In this document: positions 36,390-46,006 of the stretch, piece after piece
Layout: each line of letters opens with the position of its first letter
Numbering within the stretch: the stretch's first letter is position 1
Assembly: GCA_015709575.1 (NCBI GenBank)
Contig: CP054190.1
Coordinates: 1,920,616-1,984,615, forward strand
DNA: 64,000 bases
Origin: Planctomycetia bacterium
GTDB taxonomy: Bacteria > Planctomycetota > Phycisphaerae > UBA1845 > Fen-1342
Direction: 5' to 3'
Made by a program: the position numbers and the translations under genes
Notes under the pieces: model-generated
What the model was told of the DNA's origin: nothing
What the model saw: the letters and a program-made list of their open reading frames with translations, nothing else
The model's database searches: none

Positions 36390-37745
36390 TCACGCCGTTT
36401 CGATCTCCATCCCCAGCGCTCGAGCGTATCCCCAGAATTCCGGAAAGCTCTTCGACACGCAGCCCGGATCCTCGATCTCGACGTCCGTCCCGCAACCCGC
36501 CAGCGCAAAGCTCATCGCCATCCGGTGATCGCGATACGTCCGAATCCGCGCCGGCGTCAGATGTTTCGGCGGCTCCACGCGCAGCCCATCCGCTCGTACC
36601 ACAACCCGTGCCCCCAGCCGACCCAATTCTTCGGCCAGCGCCGCGATTCGATCGCTCTCCTTTACCCGCAGGTTGCCAACGTTGCGAATCTCCGTCGGGC
36701 CGTCGGCGAACAGCGCAACCACCGCCAGCGTCGGAGCCGCGTCGGGCATGTCGTTGAGATCCACATCGATTCCCCGCAAGCGGTCGTTCTCCGGCGCGCT
36801 GACCTCGATGCCGCTCGCGTCCGCGGAGACCGTGCAACCCATTCGTCCCAGCAGCTCCGCAAAACGCACGTCACCTTGCAGGCTGGCGGAAGTCAGCCCT
36901 TCGACGCCGACGCCGCCGCCGCTCACGGCCGCCATCGCCCAGAGATACGTAGCGCCGCTCGCATCCGGCTCCACCGCGTACGTATCAGCAAGGTAACGCT
37001 GCGACGCGGCCACCACGAATCGCGCGCGAGCCTCATCCGCCAGCACCTCTACCCCCGCGCTGCGCATCGTGCCGATCGTCATGTCCAGGTAGGGCCGGCT
37101 TGGCGGCGCGCCGTGAATCCGTAAGAACGCATCGCTTGCCGCGTACGGCGCGACCATCAGCAATGCGCTGATGAACTGGCTTGATACCGGCCGATCAAAC
37201 TCGACCAGTCCACCCGCCAGTCCTTCCGCGGCCACCGCGAGTGGGACGAACCCCTCGGCGGACTCGTACACGACCTGTGCGCCCATGGCGCGCAGTCCGT
37301 CGACCAGCGCCCCGATCGGACGCTCGCGCATCCGCGCGCTGCCGTCCAGGCGTCGCGACCCATGTCCCAGGCACGCCAGCGCCGTCAGAAATCGCATCGC
37401 GGTTCCGGCGTCGCCGGCATCCAGCTCGCAGTCCTGTTGCGGGGGAAATCCGCCACAGCCCACCACGCTGACGCCGCGCGACGCTGCATTCAGTCGGGCA
37501 TCAATTCCCAATGAGCGCAGGCCGAGGATCATCCGTTCGGTGTCATCGCAGAGCGCTGCACCGCTCAGTCTGCTCTCGCCATCGGAAAGCGCCGTACAGA
37601 CGAGCAGCCGGTTGGTGTGACTCTTGGAACCCGGCGGCCGCACCAAACCGCGCAGCGGAGTCCGGGCGCGCACCCGAATATGCTGCGCACTTGGCGGGGT
37701 TGCCAAGGATGCGAGCGATTCAGGCTGAATCGTCCTTTGGCTCAT
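36390..37745 (-). CDS. aroA: 3-phosphoshikimate 1-carboxyvinyltransferase (EPSP synthase)
   Basis: Joins phosphoenolpyruvate and shikimate 3-phosphate, the sixth shikimate-pathway step. The 451-residue protein has PGSKSHTNRLLV (family PGSKSxxNR, with the conserved Lys), ELDAGDAGTAMRFLTAL (family GNAGT region; here D-A-G-T), RMRERPIGALVDGLRAMGA, and the C-terminal RTYRDHRMAMSFALAG, with NLRVKESDRIAALAEEL. Length is normal. The start is ATG at 37745 with a weak RBS. It lies 100 bases after the beta-hydroxyacid dehydrogenase gene on the same strand and may be cotranscribed. Confidence 0.93.
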   Translation of the reverse strand: MSQRTIQPESLASLATPPSAQHIRVRARTPLRGLVRPPGSKSHTNRLLVCTALSDGESRLSGAALCDDTERMILGLRSLGIDARLNAASRGVSVVGCGGFPPQQDCELDAGDAGTAMRFLTALACLGHGSRRLDGSARMRERPIGALVDGLRAMGAQVVYESAEGFVPLAVAAEGLAGGLVEFDRPVSSQFISALLMVAPYAASDAFLRIHGAPPSRPYLDMTIGTMRSAGVEVLADEARARFVVAASQRYLADTYAVEPDASGATYLWAMAAVSGGGVGVEGLTSASLQGDVRFAELLGRMGCTVSADASGIEVSAPENDRLRGIDVDLNDMPDAAPTLAVVALFADGPTEIRNVGNLRVKESDRIAALAEELGRLGARVVVRADGLRVEPPKHLTPARIRTYRDHRMAMSFALAGCGTDVEIEDPGCVSKSFPEFWGYARALGMEIETA

Positions 37746-37845
37746 GCTGCAGCGGCATCCATCGCCGGAGCGACCAATCGCGGTAGGATCCCACAGCGTG
37801 TTACCAGCGCCGACACGCGCTTTGCAAACTCAGTACTTGCGCAGC

Positions 37846-38766
37846 TCATGCCGTCATCCCCGTCACGCGGGTCGGATCAGCGGCCATCACACAGAGACGC
37901 TCATACGCCATGATCATCGCCTGCGTCCCCAGATCGCCCCCGCCCGCCGCCGACTCGACGGCACGGAATAATTGTTGTGCGAGCGCCGTCGCGGGCATTG
38001 GCACGCCCGATGCCTGGCCCGCTTCCTGGACGATTCGGAGGTCCTTCTGCTGAAGCTTCACCATGAATCCCGGCGCCATGTCGCCGGCCGACATCCGCGG
38101 CCCATAGTTCGCCAGCGCCCACGAACCGCCAGCGCCCGCGCTCAGCACGTCGATCACAACTCCCGGTGAAATCCCCGCCGAGCGCGCCAACAGCAGCGCC
38201 TCGCAGACGCCCATCAGGTTCACGGCGCACAGCACCTGGTTGCAGGCCTTGAGCGCCTGACCCGCACCGCTCGGTCCAACGTGCACGATCCGTCGTCCGA
38301 GCATCTCCAACAGCGGCCGAACGCGCTCAAGCGCTTCGGCGCCGCCGCCGACCATGATCGTCAGCGTCGCGTTTCTTGCGCCGATGTCGCCGCCCGTGAC
38401 GGGCGCGTCCAGCATGGCGACGCCCCGGGCTGCCAGTCGCGTCGAGAACTCACGCGCACCCGCGGGGCTGATGGTGCTCAGGTCCACTACCACCGAACCG
38501 CGTTTCAGCGCCAATGCCGCGCCATCCTGTCCGAACAGCACCTGCTCCACGTCCGGCGTATCCGTCACCATCAGGAACAGCACATCCACCGCGGCGGCCG
38601 CGCCGGCGGGCGAGTCCGCCCACGTCGCCCCCTGCGCTAGCAGCGGCCCGGCTTTCGTGCGCGTGCGCGAGTGCACGATCACCCGGCAGCCGCCGCGCAG
38701 CAGGTGCCCGACGAGCGGGGCGCCCATAATGCCGGTTCCGATGAACCCGACGCTTGTCTCAGGCAC
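37846..38766 (-). CDS. NAD(P)-dependent beta-hydroxyacid dehydrogenase (GarR/3-HIBDH family)
   Basis: Oxidises or reduces 3-hydroxy acids such as tartronate semialdehyde or 3-hydroxyisobutyrate; the exact substrate cannot be told. The 306-residue protein has the dinucleotide fold GFIGTGIMGAPLVGHL, the substrate segment DAPVTGGDIGARNATLTIMV and the catalytic lysine in GPSGAGQALKACNQ, and a final helical domain. The start is GTG with AGGAGAGG a few bases upstream. Upstream, a -10-like CATAAT (38876-38881) faces the other way and probably serves the epimerase gene. Confidence 0.9.
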   Translation of the reverse strand: MPETSVGFIGTGIMGAPLVGHLLRGGCRVIVHSRTRTKAGPLLAQGATWADSPAGAAAAVDVLFLMVTDTPDVEQVLFGQDGAALALKRGSVVVDLSTISPAGAREFSTRLAARGVAMLDAPVTGGDIGARNATLTIMVGGGAEALERVRPLLEMLGRRIVHVGPSGAGQALKACNQVLCAVNLMGVCEALLLARSAGISPGVVIDVLSAGAGGSWALANYGPRMSAGDMAPGFMVKLQQKDLRIVQEAGQASGVPMPATALAQQLFRAVESAAGGGDLGTQAMIMAYERLCVMAADPTRVTGMTA

Positions 38767-38952
38767 GCGGCCTCTCCTCGATCAGCTCAGGTCGTGAACC
38801 GAGCAGCCATTCCCCCGCGTGAGTGTACCCGAGCAACACGGGCGGCCGCCTCGCGATCGCTTCATGCGGCCGCCGCATAATCCCGAACCGACCCAATCGG
38901 CGTATCCTCATGATGTCGTCCATCGACGCCGATTGTCGTCCCGGAGCGAACG

Positions 38953-39903
38953 ATGTCACCATCTGACGCGGATTCTCGTCTATCGCCGCACCCTGCGCAA
39001 GCTATCCAACGCGTGGTCCTCGCCGGCGCATCCGGCCTGATCGGCCGGGCGCTGGCGGATGCGCTACGTCGCTCCGGAGTCGAGGTTCTCAAGCTCGTTC
39101 GCCGGCCGGCCGAAACGCCGGACGAAGTTGCGTGGCAGCCGGAGACCGGCCAGATTCATGCCGAGCGAATAGACGGTGCAGCCGCGATTGTGCATCTCGG
39201 CGGCGAGAGTATCGCCTCAGGCCGATGGACGCCGAAGCGCAAGCGCCAACTGATCGACAGCCGCATCCGTACCACTGAGTTGCTGAGCGAGACCATCCGG
39301 CGCGCGGCCCATCCGCCGCGGACTTTCGTTTGCGCGTCGGCGATCGGCTTCTACGGCGATCGCGGCGCCGAGTTGCTGGATGAGCGCAGCCCGGCAGGGA
39401 ACGGGTTCCTGCCGGAACTGTGCACGGCCTGGGAGTCGGCTGCACAGCGCGCCGCACCAGCGACCCGCGTTGTGTCCGCCCGCATCGGGATCGTGCTCTC
39501 GCGAGAAGGCGGCGCCCTGCGCAACATGCTGACGCCGTTCCGGCTGGGCGTGGCCGGTCGGCTCGGTCACGGCACGCAGTTCATGAGCTGGATCGTGCTA
39601 TCCGACGTGGTGCGTGCCGTGCTTCACATCCTGGATCGACCCGACATCCGCGGCGCGGTAAATCTCACCGGGCCCGAACCCGTACCTAACGCCGAGTTCA
39701 CCCGGACGCTGGCCCGGCTGTTGAGGCGCCCGGCGATCCTCCCGGCGCCGGCGTTTGCGCTGCGGATGGTGCTCGGCGAACTGGCCGACGCATTGCTGCT
39801 GGCCAGCACGCGCGTGTTGCCCACGGTGTTGTTGCAGAGCGGGTTTTGCTTCGGGGCCTCCACGGTCGAGGCTGGTTTGAGGGAAGCGCTCGCGTTCCCT
39901 TGA
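38953..39903 (+). CDS. TIGR01777-family NAD(P)-dependent epimerase/reductase
   Basis: A short-chain-dehydrogenase-like protein of 316 residues. The nucleotide motif is VVLAGASGLIGRAL near the N terminus; LGGESIASGRWTPKRKRQLI and SAIGFYGDRG with DERSPAGNGFL are marks of the TIGR01777 (YfcH) family, and the C-terminal part ends LPTVLLQSGFCFG. E. coli YfcH-like members have no well-proved substrate. It starts at ATG 38953 with GGAG before it. Confidence 0.85.
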   Translation: MSPSDADSRLSPHPAQAIQRVVLAGASGLIGRALADALRRSGVEVLKLVRRPAETPDEVAWQPETGQIHAERIDGAAAIVHLGGESIASGRWTPKRKRQLIDSRIRTTELLSETIRRAAHPPRTFVCASAIGFYGDRGAELLDERSPAGNGFLPELCTAWESAAQRAAPATRVVSARIGIVLSREGGALRNMLTPFRLGVAGRLGHGTQFMSWIVLSDVVRAVLHILDRPDIRGAVNLTGPEPVPNAEFTRTLARLLRRPAILPAPAFALRMVLGELADALLLASTRVLPTVLLQSGFCFGASTVEAGLREALAFP

Positions 39904-40016
39904 TTCACCGCGCAAAGGCTGCGCCCCCGCGCTGCTGTCCGGCAGGCGACCGCGTCATGCGCTTCTCCGCGCGCCGTCGGCGCGTCACCCCTCGGCCTTA
40001 CCGATAGGTAACAGGC

Positions 40017-42758
40017 ATGGGCTGGATCGCGAAAAGCGCGGGGCTGCGGAGATTGCGCGCCGCATGGACATGGCGGCGGTGCGTCGGCGAATCCGGCTGC
40101 GCCGCGGCCTTTCGGCTCGCGCTGGTGTGCATCCTGGCCGCACAGGTCACCGAACCCGCGCAGGCACAACTCGGCCGGAACACGGCCGACCAGATCCTGG
40201 CCGCTGCCGCGGAGGCGCCGCGCGCCACGCAGCTCAAGCTGTTCGATTTCGACGAGCGCTCGCAGGGCAACTACGAAGACACGCCCATGCGTTGGACACA
40301 ACTCGGCGGCCTGGGACTTCCCGGGCACTGCCGCGGCCGCTTTGACGACGAGGTCGGGCACTCCGCGCCACCGTCATTCCGCCTGGACGTTCACGGCGTC
40401 GGCGCCAACATTGCCTATGAATACGCCCATCATGACTTGATCATCGAGCCGCAAGCGGATTACCTGATCTCCGGTTTCGTGCGTTGCCGCGGGCTTTTTC
40501 ACGCCCGCGCCTTGGTCGCGGCCTATGTCGTCGATCGTTTCGGCGAGCGACTTTCGGACAGTGAGCGCGTCAGCGAGCTGGTCGCCGACACGGAGACCCC
40601 GGACGAGTGGCAGCGCGTCGAGATCCCGATCTCGGCTGACTCCCGCGGCGCGTTCGCCATTCGCATTCAGCTCTGGGTGCTCCAATCCGCCGGATGGAAG
40701 CGCTTCGATCGCCACTCTCCCGACGCCATCCGCCGTGAGGATGTTCAGGCTACCGCGTGGTTTGACGATCTGCGCGTGATCCGCGTGCCGCGCGCCCGCC
40801 TGATGCCGCCCGATCCTTCCGCCATGGTCGCTGCTCACACCGCGGCACGCTTGCGGTTCGAGGTGAACGGCGTCGGAGAACGCTCCTTCGAAGCGCGCTT
40901 CACGGTTCTCGATCCCGACGGCCGCGAGCGCACCCGGCATGGGGTGATCATTGCCGGAAATGATCAAAAGCCCGTCTCGGTGCCGTTTCCGGCCCAGCCG
41001 CCAGGACGCTATCGCGCCGTCGCGGAGGTCTTTGTCGGAGAGGAGCGCGTCCTGCGCCGCGAGATCGTCATCGCCGTGATTCCGGAGCTGCCGCGCCGCA
41101 ATACGCTGGGCGCGGCCATCAGCGCCGACCTGGGCTTGTGGCAGGCGGGCGATCTCGGCGGCTTGTCGCAATTGCTGACCGAGCTTTCGCTTCGCGAGGT
41201 AAAGGTCCACTTGCCGCTGATTGAGAACGTCGACGCGCTGGAGAGCGTTCGGCAGATTCGGGCGTGGGGACGCCTGCTTCGCACACTGGCGGAGCTGCGC
41301 ATCGACACGGTTGGCGTGCTGCGCCCACCGCTGCGGCTGGACGCTCCCGCGACGCTGCACGAGTACATCCGCCGCGAACCGCGCTGGCGTGACGCGCTGT
41401 CCCCGTTGCTGGCCCAGATCGGCGGACAAGTGCACCGCTGGCAGCTCGGCGTCGAGGCCGACGAGGTGCTGACCACCGCCTGGGAGCCCGCACGCGTCGC
41501 CGCCATTCGCGACCAGTTGCGGCGCTATGTGGCCGTGCCGGATCTCCTCGTGCCCGCGTCCGCGCTTGATCCCCCCGTGGAGGGCCTCGGTGCGATCCGC
41601 TCCGCGCTGGTGCCGGACGCCGTGCCCAGCCCCGCGTTGGCGCGGCAGCTCGAGTTCCTGCTCGCGCCGGCTTCACAGCGCGACTGGCTGCGGGTGAGCC
41701 CGCCGGCCGACCGCGGCCTTCGCCGCCTGGATCGCATCGCCGAGTACGCCCGCCGCCTCACCATCGCCCGTGCCACCGACGCCGCGCGCGTCTGCATTCC
41801 AGCGCCGTTCTCGTATGAGTCTTCCGGCGGCGCCCCGGCCTGGACCCCGGCCGAGGAGTTTGTGCCGTTGCGCACGCTTATGCATTTTCTCAACAGCGGG
41901 CGCCCGGCCGGCGTCATGCGCCTCGGCGACGGCATCGCCGTTCTCTTTGCCGGTAGCGATGAGGACACCACCGGGTTCGGCGTCGCCTGGGGCCGGCACG
42001 GGGCCGTGGCCGTGGAGGCGTACCTCGGCGGCCAAGTGCGGCAACTGGACTTGTGGGGGAGCGTCCGCTCAATCCCACAAGCGGACGGCCTCGCCCGTGT
42101 TGAGCTGGGTCCGATGCCCGTCATCCTCGACGGGGTTGACGTTCCGCTGGCGTTGTTGCAATCGAGCTTTGCGCTCTCGCCCAACTACGTGGAATCGCAC
42201 GAACGCCATACCCAGCCGACGCTGAGCTTCACGAATCACTTCGAGGAGCGCGTCGATGGCGTGCTCACCGTCCGCGGGCCTTCGGATTGGTCCCTCACGC
42301 CTCGCAGCGTCGAGTTCAGCCTCGCTCCCGGCGAACCGCTGCAACGGGCGCTCGACCTCGTCATTCCCCCGCGCCAGCCGGCCGTCACCCAGCCGCTGGA
42401 TGTGACCATCGAGCTGCGCGAGCCGCGTTCCGTGACATTGCGCTTCGCCCCCGAGCTGACGATCGGACTGCGCGACATCATCGTCGAACTTCACACCAGT
42501 TGGGACGGCGACACGCTGGTGCTCGATCAGTCCCTGCGAAACGCCTCCGCGGCGCCGGTCAGCTTCGGCGCATTTTGCGACGTTCCACGCCGCGCCCGCC
42601 AGGAATCGCAATTTCTGGACGTTCCGCCGGGCGAGACGCGCGTCCGGCGCTACACGTTCTCCGACGCCCGCGCCATCCGCGGCCAGCGCATCCGCGCTGG
42701 CGTGCACGAGATTCGCGGAGATCGCGGGCTGGAGCAGCTTGTCGATGTGCCCGAGTGA
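40017..42758 (+). CDS. Large secreted protein of unknown function
   Basis: I do not recognise a family for this 913-residue protein. A signal peptide is likely (FRLALVCILAAQVTEPAQAQ, cut near residue 52). Residues about 65-250 look like a carbohydrate-binding-type beta-sandwich (FDFDERSQGNYEDTPMRW, ending in WFDDLRVIRVP). Next comes another beta region, then an alpha/beta part (about 350-600) that could be a TIM-barrel (GAAISADLGLWQAGDLGG, VHRWQLGVEADEVLTT), and C-terminal beta-sandwiches. It may be an extracellular glycan-acting protein, but I see no catalytic motif I can name. It begins at ATG 40017. Confidence 0.55.
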   Translation: MGWIAKSAGLRRLRAAWTWRRCVGESGCAAAFRLALVCILAAQVTEPAQAQLGRNTADQILAAAAEAPRATQLKLFDFDERSQGNYEDTPMRWTQLGGLGLPGHCRGRFDDEVGHSAPPSFRLDVHGVGANIAYEYAHHDLIIEPQADYLISGFVRCRGLFHARALVAAYVVDRFGERLSDSERVSELVADTETPDEWQRVEIPISADSRGAFAIRIQLWVLQSAGWKRFDRHSPDAIRREDVQATAWFDDLRVIRVPRARLMPPDPSAMVAAHTAARLRFEVNGVGERSFEARFTVLDPDGRERTRHGVIIAGNDQKPVSVPFPAQPPGRYRAVAEVFVGEERVLRREIVIAVIPELPRRNTLGAAISADLGLWQAGDLGGLSQLLTELSLREVKVHLPLIENVDALESVRQIRAWGRLLRTLAELRIDTVGVLRPPLRLDAPATLHEYIRREPRWRDALSPLLAQIGGQVHRWQLGVEADEVLTTAWEPARVAAIRDQLRRYVAVPDLLVPASALDPPVEGLGAIRSALVPDAVPSPALARQLEFLLAPASQRDWLRVSPPADRGLRRLDRIAEYARRLTIARATDAARVCIPAPFSYESSGGAPAWTPAEEFVPLRTLMHFLNSGRPAGVMRLGDGIAVLFAGSDEDTTGFGVAWGRHGAVAVEAYLGGQVRQLDLWGSVRSIPQADGLARVELGPMPVILDGVDVPLALLQSSFALSPNYVESHERHTQPTLSFTNHFEERVDGVLTVRGPSDWSLTPRSVEFSLAPGEPLQRALDLVIPPRQPAVTQPLDVTIELREPRSVTLRFAPELTIGLRDIIVELHTSWDGDTLVLDQSLRNASAAPVSFGAFCDVPRRARQESQFLDVPPGETRVRRYTFSDARAIRGQRIRAGVHEIRGDRGLEQLVDVPE

Positions 42759-42800
42759 GGTGACAATCCGTCGTGTGGCTTCGCGGAAGTAGCGCCTCAA

Positions 42801-42806
42801 GATAAT
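42801..42806 (+). promoter_or_regulatory. -10-like GATAAT eleven bases before the ricT-like start
   Basis: GATAAT (one mismatch to TATAAT) lies 11 bases before the ATG at 42818, which would give a leader of only a few bases. No strong Shine-Dalgarno sequence is present. Confidence 0.35.
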
Positions 42807-42817
42807 CGGGAATTCGA

Positions 42818-44263
42818 ATGGTCAGCCTGCCGATCCGCGATGACGACAAACAGGACTCCTCGCGCAGCGGCGGCAGCGCCGGCGGAGGCTGCGGCACCTC
42901 CTGCGGCGCGGGCCTCGAGAAGGTCTACCCCACGACGGCCGTGCGCTTCGGCGCAATGAACTGGATCGGCGAGTTCAGCTATCGTCCCGGCACCGTATTT
43001 CGCTGCGGCGGCAAGGTCGTCATCCAGACCGACCGCGGCACCGAGATCGGCGAGCAGGTCAGCCTGACTTGCAACGGCTGCAGCAACTCCGTCAGCCGGG
43101 AGCAGATCCGCCGTTACATCGACTACAGCGGCCCCGAGTTCTACGAGCTTCGCGCCGGGCGCATCCTGAGAGAAGCAACTCCGCAGGATCTCGCCGACCA
43201 GGCGCACCTCAACGCCACCATCCGCGAGGACATTGACCGCGCCGCCATGCTCGCGATGCAGATGAACCTCGACATGAAGATCGTCACTGTCGAGCGGCTC
43301 TTCGGCGGCGAGCGTATCGTGTTTTACTTCCGCTCCGAGGAGCGCATCGACTTCCGCATCCTTGTCCGCGACCTCGCCGCCCATTACCGCACGCGCATCG
43401 AGATGCGCCAGGTCGGCGCCCGGGACGAGGCCCGGCTGGTGGCGGACTATGAAGTCTGCGGTCGCGAGTGCTGTTGCAAGGCGTTTCTGAAAAAGCTGCG
43501 CCCTGTCAACATGCGGATGGCCAAGCTCCAGAAATCCACCCTCGATCCGTCGAAGGTCTCCGGCCGCTGCGGGCGGCTGCGCTGCTGTCTGCGCTATGAA
43601 CACGAGGCATACGAGTCGCTCAACGCCCGACTGCCGCGCAGCGGCGCGCGGGTTCGCACCGCCGCCGGAGATGCGACCGTTATCGATCGCCAGGTGCTGA
43701 CGCAGTTGCTGCTGGTTCGCCTCGATGACGACCGGGAGATGGCCATTCCGCTCGAAGATGTGCTCGACGGCCCCGCCGCGCCGCCGCGCACCGTTCGTAT
43801 CGACGATCTGCCCTCATCACCGCCCCAGCGTTCCACCGGCGGCGATCGGCCCGACCGTCGTCCCGGGCGCCCTGCCCCCGCGGGCGAGAGTCAGCGCCGC
43901 GACCGTCCAGCGCGCCCCGAGGGTCGCCGATCCGACGACGCCGGTCGCCCGCCCGTCGCGCCGCCTTCTCCGCCTCCGCCGGGCGAGTCGGGTCGCCCGG
44001 ACGCCGCCGCCAATGGGCCGCGCGAGTCGCCAGAGCGCCATTCCGATTCCCCGCCGGAGAGTGGCGAACGCAGTCGTCGTTCACGCCGTCGGCGCCGGGG
44101 TCGTGGCGGTGGGGCCGGCGGCGCCACAGACGCCGGTTCCGGGCCGCAGGCCGGCCCTGGAGGGGGCCCGCCGGGGGATACCGGCGATCCGCGGACTGGC
44201 GCCGACGGGCCTCCAGGCGAGCGGAATCGCGACGCGCCGGGTGGACCACCGGGTGAATCCTGA
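42818..44263 (+). CDS. PSP1-domain RicT (YaaT) homolog with long basic tail
   Basis: In Bacillus, RicT with RicA and RicF forms an iron-sulfur complex that aids RNase Y in mRNA cutting. This 481-residue protein keeps the PSP1 core, with CGRECCCKAFLKKLRPVNM, KLQKSTLDPSKVSG and CGRLRCCLRYEHEA; the cysteines match RicT iron-sulfur ligands. An extra Cys-rich N terminus (GGGCGTSCGAG) precedes it. The last ~170 residues are disordered and rich in Pro, Gly and Arg (RSRRSRRRRRGRGGGAGG), suggesting RNA binding. It starts an operon with Minf_1886-like, permease and two more genes. I saw no ricA or ricF here. Confidence 0.85.
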   Translation: MVSLPIRDDDKQDSSRSGGSAGGGCGTSCGAGLEKVYPTTAVRFGAMNWIGEFSYRPGTVFRCGGKVVIQTDRGTEIGEQVSLTCNGCSNSVSREQIRRYIDYSGPEFYELRAGRILREATPQDLADQAHLNATIREDIDRAAMLAMQMNLDMKIVTVERLFGGERIVFYFRSEERIDFRILVRDLAAHYRTRIEMRQVGARDEARLVADYEVCGRECCCKAFLKKLRPVNMRMAKLQKSTLDPSKVSGRCGRLRCCLRYEHEAYESLNARLPRSGARVRTAAGDATVIDRQVLTQLLLVRLDDDREMAIPLEDVLDGPAAPPRTVRIDDLPSSPPQRSTGGDRPDRRPGRPAPAGESQRRDRPARPEGRRSDDAGRPPVAPPSPPPPGESGRPDAAANGPRESPERHSDSPPESGERSRRSRRRRRGRGGGAGGATDAGSGPQAGPGGGPPGDTGDPRTGADGPPGERNRDAPGGPPGES

Positions 44264-44317
44264 GAAAAACCGAGAGTGACGTCTCCAACCTCGGATGGGA
44301 GTGAACAGGATCGAGTC

Positions 44318-44719
44318 ATGAGCGTGCAGACCGTTGATGAAATCCGCGCCCGGCTGACCGCCGACGGCCGTTATCACCTGGCCGCGTACGACTTCATACA
44401 CGAGGTACTCGCGCTGGCGGTCGAGCGCGTCCACGGGTCGCGCAAGGAAGGCGAATCGCAGCACGTCACCGGGCAGGATCTGTGCCATGCCATGCGCGAC
44501 CTGGCGCTGCGCCGCTGGGGATTGATGGCTCGGGCGGTGCTGCGCAGCTGGGGCGTCCGGCGGACGCGCGACCTGGGCGAGATGGTGTATCTGCTGATCT
44601 CGATCGGCGTCATGGGCCGTCAGCCCAGCGACCGCATCGAGGACTTTGACGACGTGTTTGATTTCGACGCGCTGGACCGCTATGAGTGCCTCGCTGGCGG
44701 CGCGGAGCACGAGCATTAA
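44318..44719 (+). CDS. Minf_1886-family small protein
   Basis: The 133-residue cytosolic protein matches the pattern of the Minf_1886 family: RYHLAAYDFIHEVLALAVERV, HVTGQDLCHAMRDLALRRWG, ARAVLRSWGVRRTRDLGEMVY and a conserved acidic C terminus DFDDVFDFDALDRYE. The family is widely found in Planctomycetota and Verrucomicrobiota and has no known function. I chose ATG 44318 (AGGATCGAG before it); a GTG at 44276 also lies in frame. It follows the RicT-like gene and its end overlaps the permease start by 38 bases. Confidence 0.75.
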   Translation: MSVQTVDEIRARLTADGRYHLAAYDFIHEVLALAVERVHGSRKEGESQHVTGQDLCHAMRDLALRRWGLMARAVLRSWGVRRTRDLGEMVYLLISIGVMGRQPSDRIEDFDDVFDFDALDRYECLAGGAEHEH

Positions 44720-45848
44720 CCCGATCGATCACTATCTTCCCCCGCTCTCCGAGTCGGCGCGCCGCTGGCTTCGCTTCGGGCTGGTGGTGCTCGGAATCCT
44801 GGCCGCCTGGTGGTTAATCCAGCGGCTCAATACCGTCCTGACGCCCATCGCCGTTTCGCTGGCGCTGGCGTACATCCTCAACCCATTCGTTTCGCTGCTT
44901 GAGGGCCGCGGCGTCAGCCGCATGCGCTCCACGATCTGGATTTTCGCGATTGGGTTCGCCGCGCTGACCGTGCTGGTTGTGCTCGCCGCCACCACCGGCG
45001 TGGCCCAGACCGCCCAGTTGCTCTCCAACCTGGACGTCTATCGAGACGCCATCCATCGCTGGTTCCTGTCCACCTTTCCGACGCTGATGGACAAGGCCCC
45101 GCAATCCGGCGACGTCGGCCAGTTGCTCAAGGAACACGGCGGCGCGGCTGCCGCGATGGTCGCGTCCTATCTCAGCATGGTGGCCGCAGGCGTATCGCGC
45201 TGGATGGTCGCGGCCGTGCTGGTTCCCATGTACACGTTCTTCTTCCTGCTGCACTTCAACGACATGATCCGCGCCGTCCGCGACCATCTTCCGGATCGCT
45301 ACCGCGAGACGATCGTCCGGCTGGTCAGCGTCACCGACCAGTCCATGGCCGATTTCTATCGCGGCCGCCTGCTGATCTCGCTGGCCGTCGGCGCGCTCAC
45401 CGCCATCGGCTGGCTCATCGTTGGTGTGCCCTACAGCGTGCCGCTCGGCCTTGCGGCCGGCGTGTTGAACCTCGTGCCGGTCATGGCGATTCTGGCGTTG
45501 CCGCCGGCGCTGATCGCGACGTACTTCTCTGCCGCCGCCGCCGGAGAATCATGGCTATGGCCGGTGATTCTGGTGCTGGTCGTCTACTTCGTGGTGCAGG
45601 CCATCGACAACTTCATCCTCTCTCCCTACATCACCGGCCAGACCAGCGGCCTGCACCCGATCACCACCGTTGTCGCGCTGCTGGTGGGCGCAGAACTGGC
45701 CGGCATTCTAGGAATGCTCGTCGCCATCCCGATCACATGCACCCTGCGCTATGTCTTCGTGCAGCATATCCTGCCCGAGATTCGCCGATTGGCTGCTCCT
45801 CGGGCCGTCGTCGCGGCTGTTCCAAGCCCGGAGAATCCGATCCCGTGA
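44682..45848 (+). CDS. AI-2E-family (PerM-like) membrane transporter
   Basis: The 388-residue protein has about eight helices and marks of the AI-2E/PerM family: LIQRLNTVLTPIAVSLALAY with NPFVSLLE near the N terminus, VPMYTFFFLLHFNDMIRAVR in the middle, and LISLAVGALTAIGWLIVGVP, NLVPVMAILALPPALI, DNFILSPYITGQTSGLHPI and ELAGILGMLVAIPITCTL at the C terminus. Members export small molecules or ions; the name does not prove a role in quorum sensing. The ATG overlaps the Minf_1886 gene, and the stop overlaps the next start (GTGA). Confidence 0.85.
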   Translation: MSASLAARSTSINPIDHYLPPLSESARRWLRFGLVVLGILAAWWLIQRLNTVLTPIAVSLALAYILNPFVSLLEGRGVSRMRSTIWIFAIGFAALTVLVVLAATTGVAQTAQLLSNLDVYRDAIHRWFLSTFPTLMDKAPQSGDVGQLLKEHGGAAAAMVASYLSMVAAGVSRWMVAAVLVPMYTFFFLLHFNDMIRAVRDHLPDRYRETIVRLVSVTDQSMADFYRGRLLISLAVGALTAIGWLIVGVPYSVPLGLAAGVLNLVPVMAILALPPALIATYFSAAAAGESWLWPVILVLVVYFVVQAIDNFILSPYITGQTSGLHPITTVVALLVGAELAGILGMLVAIPITCTLRYVFVQHILPEIRRLAAPRAVVAAVPSPENPIP

Positions 45849-46006
45849 CCTCTCCCGCCCCCAAACCGGTCGATGCAAATCCGCCGATGAGACCCTTCGG
45901 ATCGGGACCGCGCTCCGCCGGCCCGCTGATCTTCTGGACGGTCGCGTACATCGTCTGGTTCGGCGCGCTGCTGTACCTGGCGCTCGGTCCATCCGGACCC
46001 CGATGA
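45845..46006 (+). CDS. Small single-helix membrane protein (53 residues)
   Basis: A short frame starting at GTG in a GTGA overlap with the permease and ending in an ATGA overlap with the next gene, which strongly suggests it is real. It has a Pro-rich N terminus (MTSPAPKPVDANPP), one membrane helix (FWTVAYIVWFGALLYLAL), and a few residues at the end. I know no family for it; it might be a small partner of the transporter. Confidence 0.65.
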   Translation: MTSPAPKPVDANPPMRPFGSGPRSAGPLIFWTVAYIVWFGALLYLALGPSGPR

